A DNA stretch of 64,000 bases, taken from positions 2,418,001 through 2,482,000 of the forward strand of contig NZ_JADPMR010000001.1 in NCBI RefSeq assembly GCF_015686695.1, given 5' to 3'. This stretch comes from Vibrio nitrifigilis (GTDB taxonomy: Bacteria; Pseudomonadota; Gammaproteobacteria; Enterobacterales; Vibrionaceae). The position numbers were made by a program, and so were the translations under genes. Under the pieces are notes generated by a model. The model searched no databases. It had not been told where the DNA came from and saw only the letters and a list, made by a program, of their open reading frames with translations. Each line of letters starts with the position of its first letter. The stretch's first letter is position 1. This document shows positions 27,255-36,888 of this stretch, piece by piece.

Positions 27255-28661
27255 GTGTCGTCTTCGCTTTGGTTGCAATGCTTGCAACAGCTTCAAGAAG
27301 AGCTATCAGCTACTGAATTCAGTATGTGGGTTCGTCCGCTTCAGGCGGAGCTTAATGACAATACTCTCACTTTGTTTGCGCCTAATCGCTTTGTGCTCGA
27401 CTGGGTACGTGATAAGTATATCCACAATATCAATCGGTTATTGCAAGAATACTGCGGTAACGATATTCCTAATTTGCGTTTTGAAGTAGGTAGTCGTCCA
27501 GTTGTGGCCCCAAAACCTGCTGTTCCCAAGCGTTCACCTGCAGATCTTGCAGCAGAGTCATCTGCTCCCGCTCAAGTGGTGCATCGTAAGCCTGTTCATA
27601 AAACTTGGGAAGATGATGATTCAATGGTAGATATTCGTCATCGTTCCAATGTGAACCCTAAACATAAATTTAATAATTTCGTTGAGGGTAAGTCGAACCA
27701 GTTAGGTTTAGCCGCTGCTCGTCAGGTATCTGATAATCCTGGTGGGGCGTATAATCCGTTATTCCTATATGGTGGTACAGGTTTAGGTAAAACACACTTA
27801 TTGCATGCTGTTGGTAATGCCATTGTTGATAACAAGCCAGATGCAAAAGTGGTTTACATGCATTCCGAGCGTTTTGTGCAAGATATGGTGAAGGCACTAC
27901 AAAATAATGCGATTGAAGAATTCAAACGTTATTACCGTAGTGTGGATGCGCTATTAATAGATGACATCCAGTTTTTTGCGAATAAAGAGCGCTCTCAAGA
28001 AGAGTTTTTTCATACCTTCAACGCTTTGTTAGAAGGGAACCAACAGATCATCTTGACATCTGACCGTTATCCAAAAGAGATCAACGGTGTTGAAGATCGT
28101 CTTAAATCTCGTTTTGGTTGGGGCCTAACCGTGGCTATAGAACCACCAGAACTTGAAACACGCGTCGCGATTTTGATGAAAAAAGCAGAAGATCACCAAA
28201 TTCATCTTCCTGATGAAGTGGCGTTCTTTATTGCGAAACGTCTGCGCTCTAACGTTCGTGAATTAGAAGGAGCCTTGAATCGGGTTATTGCTAATGCGAA
28301 CTTTACAGGTCGACCTATTACTATCGATTTTGTGCGTGAAGCTCTACGTGATTTGTTGGCACTACAAGAAAAGTTAGTCACCATTGATAATATTCAGAAA
28401 ACAGTTGCTGAATACTACAAAATTAAAGTGGCAGATCTTCTGTCTAAACGTCGTTCTCGTTCTGTTGCTCGTCCTCGTCAATTAGCGATGGCGCTAGCAA
28501 AAGAGCTGACAAACCACAGTTTACCAGAAATTGGTGATGCTTTTGGTGGGCGAGACCATACCACTGTTCTACATGCATGTCGTAAAATAGAACAGTTACG
28601 GGAAGAGAGTCATGATATTAAAGAAGACTACTCTAACCTGATTCGTACGCTTTCTTCATAA
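27255..28661 (+). CDS. dnaA: Chromosomal replication initiator DnaA
   Basis: 468-aa AAA+ initiator that binds the boxes in oriC and opens the origin. Domain I (1-90) starts SSSLWLQCLQQLQEELS; the linker follows; domain III has Walker A GGTGLGKTHLLHAVGN (about 173-188) and Walker B LLIDDIQFF; domain IV ends with the DNA-binding signature GGRDHTTVLHACRKI. The start is GTG at 27255, preceded by GAGGG; the in-frame TTG seven codons earlier lacks support. It heads dnaA-dnaN-recF-gyrB. Confidence 0.98.
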   Translation: MSSSLWLQCLQQLQEELSATEFSMWVRPLQAELNDNTLTLFAPNRFVLDWVRDKYIHNINRLLQEYCGNDIPNLRFEVGSRPVVAPKPAVPKRSPADLAAESSAPAQVVHRKPVHKTWEDDDSMVDIRHRSNVNPKHKFNNFVEGKSNQLGLAAARQVSDNPGGAYNPLFLYGGTGLGKTHLLHAVGNAIVDNKPDAKVVYMHSERFVQDMVKALQNNAIEEFKRYYRSVDALLIDDIQFFANKERSQEEFFHTFNALLEGNQQIILTSDRYPKEINGVEDRLKSRFGWGLTVAIEPPELETRVAILMKKAEDHQIHLPDEVAFFIAKRLRSNVRELEGALNRVIANANFTGRPITIDFVREALRDLLALQEKLVTIDNIQKTVAEYYKIKVADLLSKRRSRSVARPRQLAMALAKELTNHSLPEIGDAFGGRDHTTVLHACRKIEQLREESHDIKEDYSNLIRTLSS

Positions 28662-28711
28662 AATCGCGCTATGCTTGGCGCTGATGAATTCAATTGTTTA
28701 TAGAGTTAACT

Positions 28712-29812
28712 ATGAAATTTACCATTGAACGTAGCCACTTTATTAAGTCTCTACAGCAGGTATCAGGCACTTTAGGTGGCCGAGCAACTTTACCTATTTT
28801 GGGTAACTTGCTACTTAAAGTAGAAGATAATCAGTTATCAATGACTGCGACCGACCTTGAAGTTGAGTTGGTGAGCAGGGTTACGCTTGAAGGTGAATTT
28901 GAGGCGGGGGCAATCACAGTCCCTGCGCGCAAATTCCTTGATATTTGTCGTGGTTTACCAGATTCTGCGGTGATCACTGTCGCTTTAGAAGGTGATCGAG
29001 TCCATTTACGTTCAGGTCGAAGCCGTTTTTCATTGACGACGTTGCCTGCAGAAGATTTTCCGAATATTGAAGATTGGCAAAGTGATGTTGAAGTTACATT
29101 AACGCAATCTGAACTGAAAGGTTTAATTGAGAAAACACAATTTTCAATGGCAAACCAAGATGTTCGTTATTATCTCAATGGTATGTTATTTGAAATAGAT
29201 GGTAATCTGCTGCGTTCCGTCGCTACTGATGGCCACCGTATGGCCGTATCGACCACAGCGCTCGCTGGAGATTTTGCTAAAAACCAAATTATTGTGCCTC
29301 GTAAGGGGGTATTAGAATTGGTGAAGCTACTCGATTCTCCTGAACAACCAGTCACATTGCAAATCGGTAGTTCGAACATCCGTGCAGAGGTGAATAATTA
29401 TATTTTTACCTCTAAATTAGTCGATGGTCGTTTCCCTGATTATCGTCGTGTATTACCGCAAAACACCAATAAAACGTTGGCGGCAGGTTGTGATGAATTG
29501 CGTCAGGCCTTTTCTCGTGCAGCGATCTTATCGAATGAAAAATTCCGTGGTGTTCGCGTTAATTTAGCGGATAATGAAATGCGAATCACGGCGAATAACC
29601 CAGAACAAGAAGAAGCTGAAGAAATGTTGGATGTGACCTTTGAAGGTGACGCCATCGAAATTGGTTTCAACGTTAGCTATATCCTAGATGTATTGAATAC
29701 ACTACGTTGTGATAATGTTCGTTTTTCTATGTCGGATGCCAATGCCAGTGCTCTAGTTGAAAATGTGGATGATGACAGCGCAATGTACGTTGTTATGCCT
29801 ATCCGCCTGTAA
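28712..29812 (+). CDS. dnaN: DNA polymerase III beta sliding clamp
   Basis: 366-aa clamp that encircles DNA and tethers polymerase III. MKFTIERSHFIKSLQQVSG matches the E. coli start, and the protein is the same length (366). The C terminus YVVMPIRL is the family end. An in-frame start six codons earlier is rejected. It lies 50 bases after dnaA and 20 before recF. Confidence 0.98.
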   Translation: MKFTIERSHFIKSLQQVSGTLGGRATLPILGNLLLKVEDNQLSMTATDLEVELVSRVTLEGEFEAGAITVPARKFLDICRGLPDSAVITVALEGDRVHLRSGRSRFSLTTLPAEDFPNIEDWQSDVEVTLTQSELKGLIEKTQFSMANQDVRYYLNGMLFEIDGNLLRSVATDGHRMAVSTTALAGDFAKNQIIVPRKGVLELVKLLDSPEQPVTLQIGSSNIRAEVNNYIFTSKLVDGRFPDYRRVLPQNTNKTLAAGCDELRQAFSRAAILSNEKFRGVRVNLADNEMRITANNPEQEEAEEMLDVTFEGDAIEIGFNVSYILDVLNTLRCDNVRFSMSDANASALVENVDDDSAMYVVMPIRL

Positions 29813-29832
29813 TTGTAGAGTCTTACTGCGCA

Positions 29833-30912
29833 ATGCCGCTTACTCGTCTTGTTATTCAACAATTTCGCAATATTCAAGCCTGTGATATCGATTTATCATC
29901 AGGCTTTAACTTTCTTATTGGGCCAAATGGAAGTGGCAAAACCAGTGTTCTTGAAGCCATTTATTTACTTGGGCATGGCCGTTCATTTAAAAGCTCAATT
30001 ACTGGCCGAGTGATAAAAAACGAGTGCCAAGAACTATTTGTTCATGGCCGTTTTTTGAACCCGGATCAATTTGAGTTACCAATTGGCATTAATAAGCAGC
30101 GTGATGGGTCAACAGAGGTTAAAATAGGCGGTCAATCTGGGCAAAAGTTAGCTCAGTTGGCACAAGTGCTACCTTTGCAGTTAATTCATCCTGAAGGGTT
30201 TGATTTACTTACTGATGGCCCAAAACAACGGCGTGCATTTATCGATTGGGGCGTGTTTCACTCTGAACCTGCTTTTTTTGAGGCATGGGGCCGTTTTAAG
30301 CGCCTTAACAAACAAAGAAATGCATTGTTAAAAACCGCAACCATCTATCGAGAGTTAAGTTACTGGGATCAAGAATTAGCCCGGCTCGCGGAACAGATTG
30401 ATGGATGGCGTCGTGTTTATGTAGAACAAATATCAGAGGTTGCTCAAACTCTGTGTGGGGAGTTTCTCCCTGAGTTTGAGATCGGTTTAAAATATTACCG
30501 AGGCTGGGAAAAAGACACGCCATATCAAGATATTCTGGCGAATAATTTTGAGCGTGACCAACACTTAGGTTACACCTTTAGTGGACCCAATAAAGCCGAT
30601 TTAAAGATAAAAGTGAACGGAACTCCAGTGGAAGATGTTCTGTCACGAGGTCAGTTAAAATTGATGGTGTGTGCATTGCGAGTAGCGCAAGGCCAACACC
30701 TGACAGATCTGACAGGAAAGCAGTGTATCTATTTGATAGATGATTTTGCTTCCGAACTAGATAGCCAGCGTCGTAAGCGTCTTGCTGATTGCTTAAAATC
30801 GACGGGGGCTCAAGTTTTTGTAAGTTCTATTACTAAAAGCCAAGTTGCTGACATGATCGAGTCAAATAGCAAGATGTTTCATGTGGAACATGGCACAATA
30901 GGGCAAGGATAA
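29833..30912 (+). CDS. recF: DNA replication and repair protein RecF
   Basis: 359-aa SMC-like ATPase that helps load RecA at gaps. Walker A is GPNGSGKTSVLEAIYLLG (residues 30-47); the ABC signature is LSRGQLKLMVCALR near 270; Walker B is CIYLIDDFASELD near 298. It sits between dnaN and gyrB in the standard order. The start ATG lacks a strong Shine-Dalgarno, suggesting coupling to dnaN. Confidence 0.97.
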   Translation: MPLTRLVIQQFRNIQACDIDLSSGFNFLIGPNGSGKTSVLEAIYLLGHGRSFKSSITGRVIKNECQELFVHGRFLNPDQFELPIGINKQRDGSTEVKIGGQSGQKLAQLAQVLPLQLIHPEGFDLLTDGPKQRRAFIDWGVFHSEPAFFEAWGRFKRLNKQRNALLKTATIYRELSYWDQELARLAEQIDGWRRVYVEQISEVAQTLCGEFLPEFEIGLKYYRGWEKDTPYQDILANNFERDQHLGYTFSGPNKADLKIKVNGTPVEDVLSRGQLKLMVCALRVAQGQHLTDLTGKQCIYLIDDFASELDSQRRKRLADCLKSTGAQVFVSSITKSQVADMIESNSKMFHVEHGTIGQG

Positions 30913-30931
30913 AATAGTGAGAGAGTAACTC

Positions 30932-33349
30932 ATGTCGAATAATTACGATTCATCGAGTATTAAGGTACTGAAGGGTCTGGACGCGGTTCGTAAGCGCCCA
31001 GGGATGTACATCGGCGACACAGATGATGGCACCGGTCTGCACCACATGGTTTTTGAGGTAGTGGATAACTCAATTGATGAAGCGTTAGCGGGTTACTGTA
31101 AAGATATCGTAGTAACTATCCACGAAGATAATTCCGTGTCTGTCAGCGATGATGGTCGTGGTATCCCAACTGAGCTGCATCCAGAAGAGAATGTCTCTGC
31201 TGCTGAAGTTATCATGACTGTACTGCACGCTGGTGGTAAGTTCGATGATAACTCATACAAAGTTTCTGGTGGTTTGCACGGTGTGGGTGTCTCAGTCGTT
31301 AACGCTCTATCAGAAAAAGTGGTTTTGACCATTCACCGTAATGGTAAAATTCATACTCAAACGTATCATCACGGTATCCCAGACACACCTCTTGAAGTGG
31401 TCGGTGATACTGAAAAATCAGGAACTACCGTTCGATTTTGGCCAAGTGCTGAAACATTCACAAATATCGAATTTGTGTATGAAATTCTGGCAAAACGCCT
31501 ACGTGAATTGTCATTCCTAAACTCAGGTGTTTCAATCCACTTACGTGATGAACGTGAAGATGACAAACAAAACCACTACATGTATGAAGGTGGTATTCAA
31601 GCGTTTGTTACTCACTTGAATCGCAACAAAACGCCTATTCACGACAAAGTGTTCCACTTTGTTCATGAGCGAGAAGATGGCATTTCTGTTGAAGTTGCCA
31701 TGCAATGGAACGATAGTTTCCAAGAAAGCATTTTCTGTTTTACCAACAACATCCCACAGCGTGATGGTGGTACGCACTTAGCAGGTTTCCGTGCTGCATT
31801 GACTCGTACCTTGAACTCGTACATGGACCGCGAAGGTTATAGCAAAAAAGCGAAAACTTCTGCGTCTGGTGATGATGCTCGCGAAGGTTTGACTGCAGTT
31901 GTTTCGGTAAAAGTGCCTGATCCTAAATTCTCAAGCCAAACCAAAGATAAGTTGGTTTCTTCGGAAGTGAAATCTGCCGTTGAATCTGCAATGGGTGAAA
32001 AACTAGGAGATTACCTAGCTGAACATCCAAATGAAGCAAAAACCATCTGTACTAAAATTATCGACGCAGCTCGTGCGCGTGAAGCGGCACGTAAAGCTCG
32101 TGATATGACCCGTCGTAAAGGTGCATTGGACCTTGCTGGTTTGCCTGGTAAGTTGGCTGACTGTCAGGAAAAAGACCCTGCAGTATCCGAACTATATATT
32201 GTGGAAGGGGACTCGGCCGGCGGATCTGCCAAACAGGGCCGAAATCGTAAAAACCAAGCGATTTTGCCTCTTAAAGGTAAAATTCTGAACGTTGAAAAAG
32301 CACGTTTTGATAAGATGCTATCTTCTCAGGAAGTGGCAACACTAATCACTGCTCTTGGCTGTGGTATCGGGCGTGACGAATACAACCCAGATAAACTTCG
32401 TTACCATAACATCATCATCATGACCGATGCGGACGTCGATGGTGCGCACATTCGTACGTTACTATTGACCTTCTTCTATCGTCAAATGCCTGAATTGATT
32501 GAACGCGGTTATGTGTACATCGCTCAGCCACCACTTTACAAAGTGAAGAAAGGTAAACAAGAGCAGTACATTAAAGACGAAGAAGCTATGACTCAATACC
32601 AAATTTCTTTGGCATTGGATGGCGCTTCTCTACACGTTAACGCTGACGCTCCTGCATTAGCTGGTGGACCATTAGAAAAAATGGTCCAAGAGTATAACGA
32701 AGTTGTGAAGCTGACTCAGCGTATGAGCCGTCGTTACCCTCACGCTATGGTTTATGAGTTTACCTATGTTCCTCGTTTGACTGAAGAAATTCGTCAGACA
32801 GAAGCAGGTGTTGATGCATGGGCTGCCCAATTAGTGAATCAGCTAAATGAAAAAGAATCGGGTGCTAGCCAATATAGTTACGAAGTTCATCATGATGAAG
32901 AGCGTAATACTTACTTGCCTCGTATTAAAGTTCGTACAAATGGTGTGACTCACGAATACCTCATCAGTGTCGATCTATTGAACTCAAAAGAATATGCAAA
33001 AATTGCTGATCTTTCTGAGTCTTTAGATAGCTTCATTGAAGAGGGGGCGTATGTGAAACGTGGTGAACGTACTTACCCTGTGACCAGTTTCTCTCAAGCG
33101 ATTGAGTGGTTGGTAAAAGAGTCTCGTCGTGGCTTAGCAGTACAACGCTACAAAGGTCTAGGTGAAATGAACCCAGAACAGCTTTGGGAAACTACCATGG
33201 ATCCAGAAACTCGTCGTATGATGCAGGTAACAATCGAAGATGCTGTAGGTGCTGATGAGCTGTTTACTACACTAATGGGTGACCAAGTTGAACCTCGTCG
33301 TGCTTTCATTGAAAACAACGCGTTGAAAGTAGCAAACCTTGATGTTTAG
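30932..33349 (+). CDS. gyrB: DNA gyrase subunit B
   Basis: 805-aa ATPase subunit of gyrase (E. coli 804). The GHKL ATPase domain has EVVDNSIDEALAGY (about 42-55) and GGLHGVGVSVVNALS. The TOPRIM domain begins ELYIVEGDSAGGSAKQGR (about 421-438), and the gammaproteobacterial insert is present. The C-terminal RRAFIENNAL is intact. It is the last gene of the dnaA group, followed by a strong terminator. Confidence 0.98.
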   Translation: MSNNYDSSSIKVLKGLDAVRKRPGMYIGDTDDGTGLHHMVFEVVDNSIDEALAGYCKDIVVTIHEDNSVSVSDDGRGIPTELHPEENVSAAEVIMTVLHAGGKFDDNSYKVSGGLHGVGVSVVNALSEKVVLTIHRNGKIHTQTYHHGIPDTPLEVVGDTEKSGTTVRFWPSAETFTNIEFVYEILAKRLRELSFLNSGVSIHLRDEREDDKQNHYMYEGGIQAFVTHLNRNKTPIHDKVFHFVHEREDGISVEVAMQWNDSFQESIFCFTNNIPQRDGGTHLAGFRAALTRTLNSYMDREGYSKKAKTSASGDDAREGLTAVVSVKVPDPKFSSQTKDKLVSSEVKSAVESAMGEKLGDYLAEHPNEAKTICTKIIDAARAREAARKARDMTRRKGALDLAGLPGKLADCQEKDPAVSELYIVEGDSAGGSAKQGRNRKNQAILPLKGKILNVEKARFDKMLSSQEVATLITALGCGIGRDEYNPDKLRYHNIIIMTDADVDGAHIRTLLLTFFYRQMPELIERGYVYIAQPPLYKVKKGKQEQYIKDEEAMTQYQISLALDGASLHVNADAPALAGGPLEKMVQEYNEVVKLTQRMSRRYPHAMVYEFTYVPRLTEEIRQTEAGVDAWAAQLVNQLNEKESGASQYSYEVHHDEERNTYLPRIKVRTNGVTHEYLISVDLLNSKEYAKIADLSESLDSFIEEGAYVKRGERTYPVTSFSQAIEWLVKESRRGLAVQRYKGLGEMNPEQLWETTMDPETRRMMQVTIEDAVGADELFTTLMGDQVEPRRAFIENNALKVANLDV

Positions 33350-33366
33350 TCTTGATTGATGTGTTT

Positions 33367-33395
33367 AAAAAACCACTCTTCGGAGTGGTTTTTTT
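33367..33395 (+). terminator. gyrB terminator
   Basis: Stem AACCACTC/GAGTGGTT with a TTCG tetraloop is followed by seven Ts, 18 bases after the gyrB stop. Confidence 0.93.
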
Positions 33396-33724
33396 ATGCC
33401 TTTCATTCACGATACACATACTCAAGTAACTGAAAGATAGTGGTTTAGAGAGAATGTATTTACTCTTAAGTTTGGCACTGATTTTAAAATAGAGTCATGC
33501 TACGTTGAAAGTAAATGTATCCCTTCTGTGATTGATCTGTCCTAGTTGATCACACTCTGAATCGTTCATCTTGAGATAGCCTGTATATGCGTCGAATTAC
33601 AATAGGCATGATGCTAGTTGATGCTAAGATACTGCAAGAAGCTGCAGCTCGGTCATGGACATTCTTAATAGTACTCTATAGAGTAAAAATATCGCCTTAG
33701 AGCATATTTATTCAAATTATAAAC
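33396..33724 (+). other. Gene-free interval before the solute-binding protein gene
   Basis: About 330 bases with no gene. Only weak signals are visible: a possible -35 TGGACA (33656-33661) with -10-like TATAGA 15 bases later, and a small palindrome ACTCTATAGAGT (33673-33684) over it. No RNA element recognised. Confidence 0.4.
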
Positions 33725-33736
33725 ATGGACGCAATC

Positions 33737-34513
33737 ATGAAAAGAGCTAGTGCAATTCTTTTAACTCTATTTTCGCTTTTTTCAGCGGGAAGTTATGCAG
33801 CAGATAACAACACGATTCGTATTGGTGTTGATGCGACGTTTGCCCCGTTTGAATATAAGAAACCAGACGGTTCATTAGCTGGGTTTGAAATTGACCTTGG
33901 TAACGCAGTATGTGCGGAGATTCATCGTAAGTGTGAATGGGTACCATCAAACTTTGATGGCCTAATTCCTAGCCTAAACGTTAATCGTATTGATGCCATC
34001 ATGTCATCATTAGGTGTTTCTGAAAAACGCCGCAAGCAGGTATTGTTCACTGATATTGTTTGGACTGGCTTTTCATCTATGCTGAGTCGTTCTGACCTGC
34101 ATTTAAAGGCGACACCTGAATCATTGAAGGGCAAAGTTATTGGTGTGCAGCAAGGTACTATGCAAGAAAACTACGTGCGTGAACGTTTTGCTAAACATGG
34201 CGTACAGGTACAAACATACCAAGATCAAGATCAGGTTTATGCCGATTTACTCAATGGTCGTATTGATGTCTCTTTCCAAGATATGTTGCAAGCGCAAACC
34301 AAGTTTATTAAACAAGGCAAACACAGCAACTACACCAACTTAAAAGTAGAAGATAAGCTACTGCCAGCAGATTCAGCTATTGCGATTAAGAAAGGCAATG
34401 AAAAATTAGTGGCCTTATTCAACAAAGGGTTGAAGAAAATCCACGAAGATGGCACTTACAACCGCATTCAGCGCCAGTACTTTGGTGATTTGAACCTTTA
34501 CCGAGGTCAGTAA
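33737..34513 (+). CDS. Periplasmic amino-acid-binding protein (ABC transporter, family 3)
   Basis: 258-aa extracellular solute-binding protein of the lysine/arginine/ornithine-binding (ArgT/HisJ/ArtJ) type. A signal peptide (KRASAILLTLFSLFSAGSYA) ends in an AxA-like site before ADNNTIRIGVDATFAPFEY. The SBP_bac_3 core includes GFEIDLGNAVC, GVSEKRRKQVLFTD and GVQQGTMQENYVRERF. ATG at 33737 is preferred since the signal peptide then starts MKR; ATG at 33725 is possible. No permease or ATPase gene is adjacent, so it is an orphan that must work with a distant transporter or as a sensor partner. A terminator follows. Confidence 0.88.
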   Translation: MKRASAILLTLFSLFSAGSYAADNNTIRIGVDATFAPFEYKKPDGSLAGFEIDLGNAVCAEIHRKCEWVPSNFDGLIPSLNVNRIDAIMSSLGVSEKRRKQVLFTDIVWTGFSSMLSRSDLHLKATPESLKGKVIGVQQGTMQENYVRERFAKHGVQVQTYQDQDQVYADLLNGRIDVSFQDMLQAQTKFIKQGKHSNYTNLKVEDKLLPADSAIAIKKGNEKLVALFNKGLKKIHEDGTYNRIQRQYFGDLNLYRGQ

Positions 34514-34531
34514 TCTCATTTAAAAACCGTT

Positions 34532-34564
34532 AAAGACAGCTGGGGTGACTTGGCTGTCTTTTTT
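34532..34564 (+). terminator. Terminator after the solute-binding protein gene
   Basis: Stem AAAGACAGC (34532-34540) with GCTGTCTTT (34553-34561), 12-base loop, ending in a T run. It isolates the gene from the next and argues against the upstream start of the following ORF. Confidence 0.85.
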
Positions 34565-34589
34565 ATGCTCAACGACGAATAAGATAAGT

Positions 34590-35699
34590 ATGCAACATAA
34601 AAAGACTCCTCTCATTTCTCCAGTACCTGGTACACAACGTGACTTGGATAGTTTTCATTTTGGCCCTCAGGGTCAGGGGAAAAAAGCCTATATTCAAGCG
34701 TCTTTACATGCTGATGAATTACCCGGAATGCTGGTGGCTTGGAAACTTAAACATCAATTACAGGCACTTGAAGAGTTGGGGCGACTTAACGGAGAAGTGG
34801 TTTTGGTCCCTGTGGCTAATCCTATTGGACAAAATCAACATTTAATGGATGTTCATTTGGGTCGTTATGAGTCAGAAAATGGGCAAAACTTTAATCGTGG
34901 TTACTTTGATACTTTTGAACCTGTAAAAGCATCGATTCATAACAAGTTGAGTGATAAATCCGAAGACAACATTCCCTTGGTACGCCAAGCAATGATTGAT
35001 GCGTTGAACGGATGGCAGGTAGAAACAGAATTGCAGTCACTACAGAAAAACTTGCAATTGTTAAGTTGTGATGCGGATTTAATGCTCGACTTACATTGTG
35101 ATTTTGAAGCGGCATTACACATTTATAGTACAGATTACTCTTGGCAGGGGATTGAACCGTTAGCTCGCCTGATGGGCTCAAAGGCGAATTTATTGGCAAA
35201 TGAAACAGGCGGTAACCCTTTTGATTGCAGTACTGACATGGTTTGGCAGCGATTAAACCAAGAGTTTGGTGATGTTATTCCACAAGGTTGCTTGGGAGCA
35301 ACCGTAGAGTTACGTGGTCAAGGCGATGTGAACGATGAGTATGCTGACCATGATTCATTAGCCATCATTGAGTACCTCGGAGTACTTGGTATTGTTGATA
35401 ACGAACCATCTTTGCCGAAAGAAAAAGCGCCGAGTAGTGATTTAGCTGCCGTTGAAACCTTAAAAACGAAGCAAGGCGGATTACTTGTTCTTAAAGTTCA
35501 ACCCGGAGATATCGTGGAAGCCGGTCAGGTATTTGCTGAAGTAATTGATCCTATTAATGATTTAGTTGAACAGGTCAAAGTGACGCAAGCAGGATATGTT
35601 TATTCTCGCACTAATCGCAAAATGGCGACGGCAGGGATGCTTATTGGTAATATTGCGGGTGAGCATGTTATTCGTAGTGGTTATTTATTAGCGCCATAA
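34590..35699 (+). CDS. Succinylglutamate desuccinylase/aspartoacylase family protein
   Basis: 369-aa predicted zinc carboxypeptidase-like deacylase. The metal-binding pair is H40 and E43 in ASLHADELPGM, with a third ligand H169 in LMLDLHCD; NFNRGYF (about 101-107) and TVELRGQGD fit the substrate-site arginine and glutamate motifs. A C-terminal barrel-sandwich-like part (GGLLVLKVQPGDIVEAGQ) follows, as in AstE/ASPA-like relatives. Substrate unknown. ATG at 34590 is chosen because the longer reading starts inside the upstream terminator. It converges on the XRE regulator gene, the stops being 4 bases apart. Confidence 0.85.
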   Translation: MQHKKTPLISPVPGTQRDLDSFHFGPQGQGKKAYIQASLHADELPGMLVAWKLKHQLQALEELGRLNGEVVLVPVANPIGQNQHLMDVHLGRYESENGQNFNRGYFDTFEPVKASIHNKLSDKSEDNIPLVRQAMIDALNGWQVETELQSLQKNLQLLSCDADLMLDLHCDFEAALHIYSTDYSWQGIEPLARLMGSKANLLANETGGNPFDCSTDMVWQRLNQEFGDVIPQGCLGATVELRGQGDVNDEYADHDSLAIIEYLGVLGIVDNEPSLPKEKAPSSDLAAVETLKTKQGGLLVLKVQPGDIVEAGQVFAEVIDPINDLVEQVKVTQAGYVYSRTNRKMATAGMLIGNIAGEHVIRSGYLLAP

Positions 35700-35703
35700 A
35701 CCG

Positions 35704-36552
35704 TCAATAGTTTTCCGCTGCAGTGAAAATGTGCGGATTATCAATGCTACTTGATGTGGTTAATCTGGTTAAGATAGCGGGGGTGATGGACTCGCTATCT
35801 ATGTCGAGAATTTTTACCCCTTTCAGCTTTTCTTTTAATGGTATCTGATCACTGATTTTTTCAAAGACGACTCGAGATGTGAAAGGTATACGTGAATTGC
35901 GTCCCTGAATTCCCATCGTTAAACCAGACAGCAGCTGAATATTTCCTTTTGTTGCACCATACAATACTGTCTGAGAGATAGCTCGTTGGCAGTGCACGCT
36001 ATAATCTACGATTTGTAGTCGTTCTCCCAAAAGAAATACCACCCCAACAAACTTACCAATTTCGGCACTTTCTAACATGGCCTGGCCAGGATCTGCTCGC
36101 TCGTAAAAGTGAGAATATCCGATACCATTTTGGCTCGACAAGCGGGCAAATCCCTTACTGATATAGCCTTGATAAGAGGGGGTCATATAGTAGTAGTAAT
36201 AGTCGCCTAGATATCGTTCTAAAGGATCACTCGAATCTAAAATCATGTTTTCCAATTGGCGAGCGTAACGATCTCCTGAAGGGGATTCATCGAGGATATT
36301 ACGTGACAGTAAAGGACGAAGCTGGTTGGAGACTAAACTTTTAAATAACTCTGGTTCGAGATGAACTTCATCACTGTCTACGCCAAAAAAATCGCATATT
36401 TTGCGCAAGCTCTGCATTGATGGCTTGCTGTTTCCATTCAGGTACTTAGATAACTGTTGGCGGTTGATCCCCATTTTTTTACTGCACTCAGTCACACTAC
36501 CTGCATAGCTACATAATAAACGAAGATTAACGGCGAGATATTGTGATTCCAT
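35704..36552 (-). CDS. XRE-family helix-turn-helix transcriptional regulator
   Basis: 282-aa protein with an N-terminal XRE-type HTH (about residues 5-60: AGSVTECSKKMGINRQQLSKYLNGN) and a roughly 220-residue C-terminal domain with no recognised signature. It may be a sensor; I cannot name a ligand. The start at 36552 (MESQYLAV) begins right before the HTH; an in-frame upstream start would add eight residues. It is convergent with the deacylase-like gene and divergent from ibpA. No target is evident. Confidence 0.82.
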   Translation of the reverse strand: MESQYLAVNLRLLCSYAGSVTECSKKMGINRQQLSKYLNGNSKPSMQSLRKICDFFGVDSDEVHLEPELFKSLVSNQLRPLLSRNILDESPSGDRYARQLENMILDSSDPLERYLGDYYYYYMTPSYQGYISKGFARLSSQNGIGYSHFYERADPGQAMLESAEIGKFVGVVFLLGERLQIVDYSVHCQRAISQTVLYGATKGNIQLLSGLTMGIQGRNSRIPFTSRVVFEKISDQIPLKEKLKGVKILDIDSESITPAILTRLTTSSSIDNPHIFTAAENY

Positions 36553-36676
36553 ATATCCTACTGGTTTTATTATCAATGGTCATTTTCGTATCATTGTCAT
36601 AGTGCTATATGGTGCTTAGAGGCTCTTAATCGACAATGAGAGCGTTAGAATAAAAAATAAAATTTTTTAGTTTTTT

Positions 36677-36706
36677 CCCTTGAAAGTGATTTTAGAGTCC
36701 TTATAT
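36677..36706 (+). promoter_or_regulatory. Likely sigma-32 heat-shock promoter of ibpA
   Basis: -35 CCCTTGAAA (36677-36685) matches the sigma-32 consensus CTTGAAA; about 12 bases later TCCTTATAT resembles the -10 CCCCATNT. It would give a leader of about 175 bases. Confidence 0.65.
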
Positions 36707-36809
36707 CTAGTTGTGAAGAGGATGCCGATAGGACCTCTGATTAAACTAGGTTAGCTCAGTTGCTCGCAAAAGAGGACAAGAGAAACCTTACCACATAACT
36801 CTCGATGGA

Positions 36810-36888
36810 CTCATGTCATTAAATGAATGAGAAACCATCCCCTAACTAACACGGTTAGGACTATTGCTTAAATAAGAGGATAGTAATT
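36810..36888 (+). promoter_or_regulatory. ROSE-like RNA thermometer in ibpA leader
   Basis: Three successive hairpins precede ibpA: 36810-36831 (CTCAT...ATGAG), 36841-36859 (CCTAAC...GTTAGG) and 36860-36884. In the last, ACTAT pairs with ATAGT and TTGCTT faces AAGAGGA, burying the Shine-Dalgarno. The U-U/C-GCU motif opposite AGGA, with its unpaired or G-G position, is the ROSE hallmark. Melting at high temperature would free the site. Confidence 0.8.
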
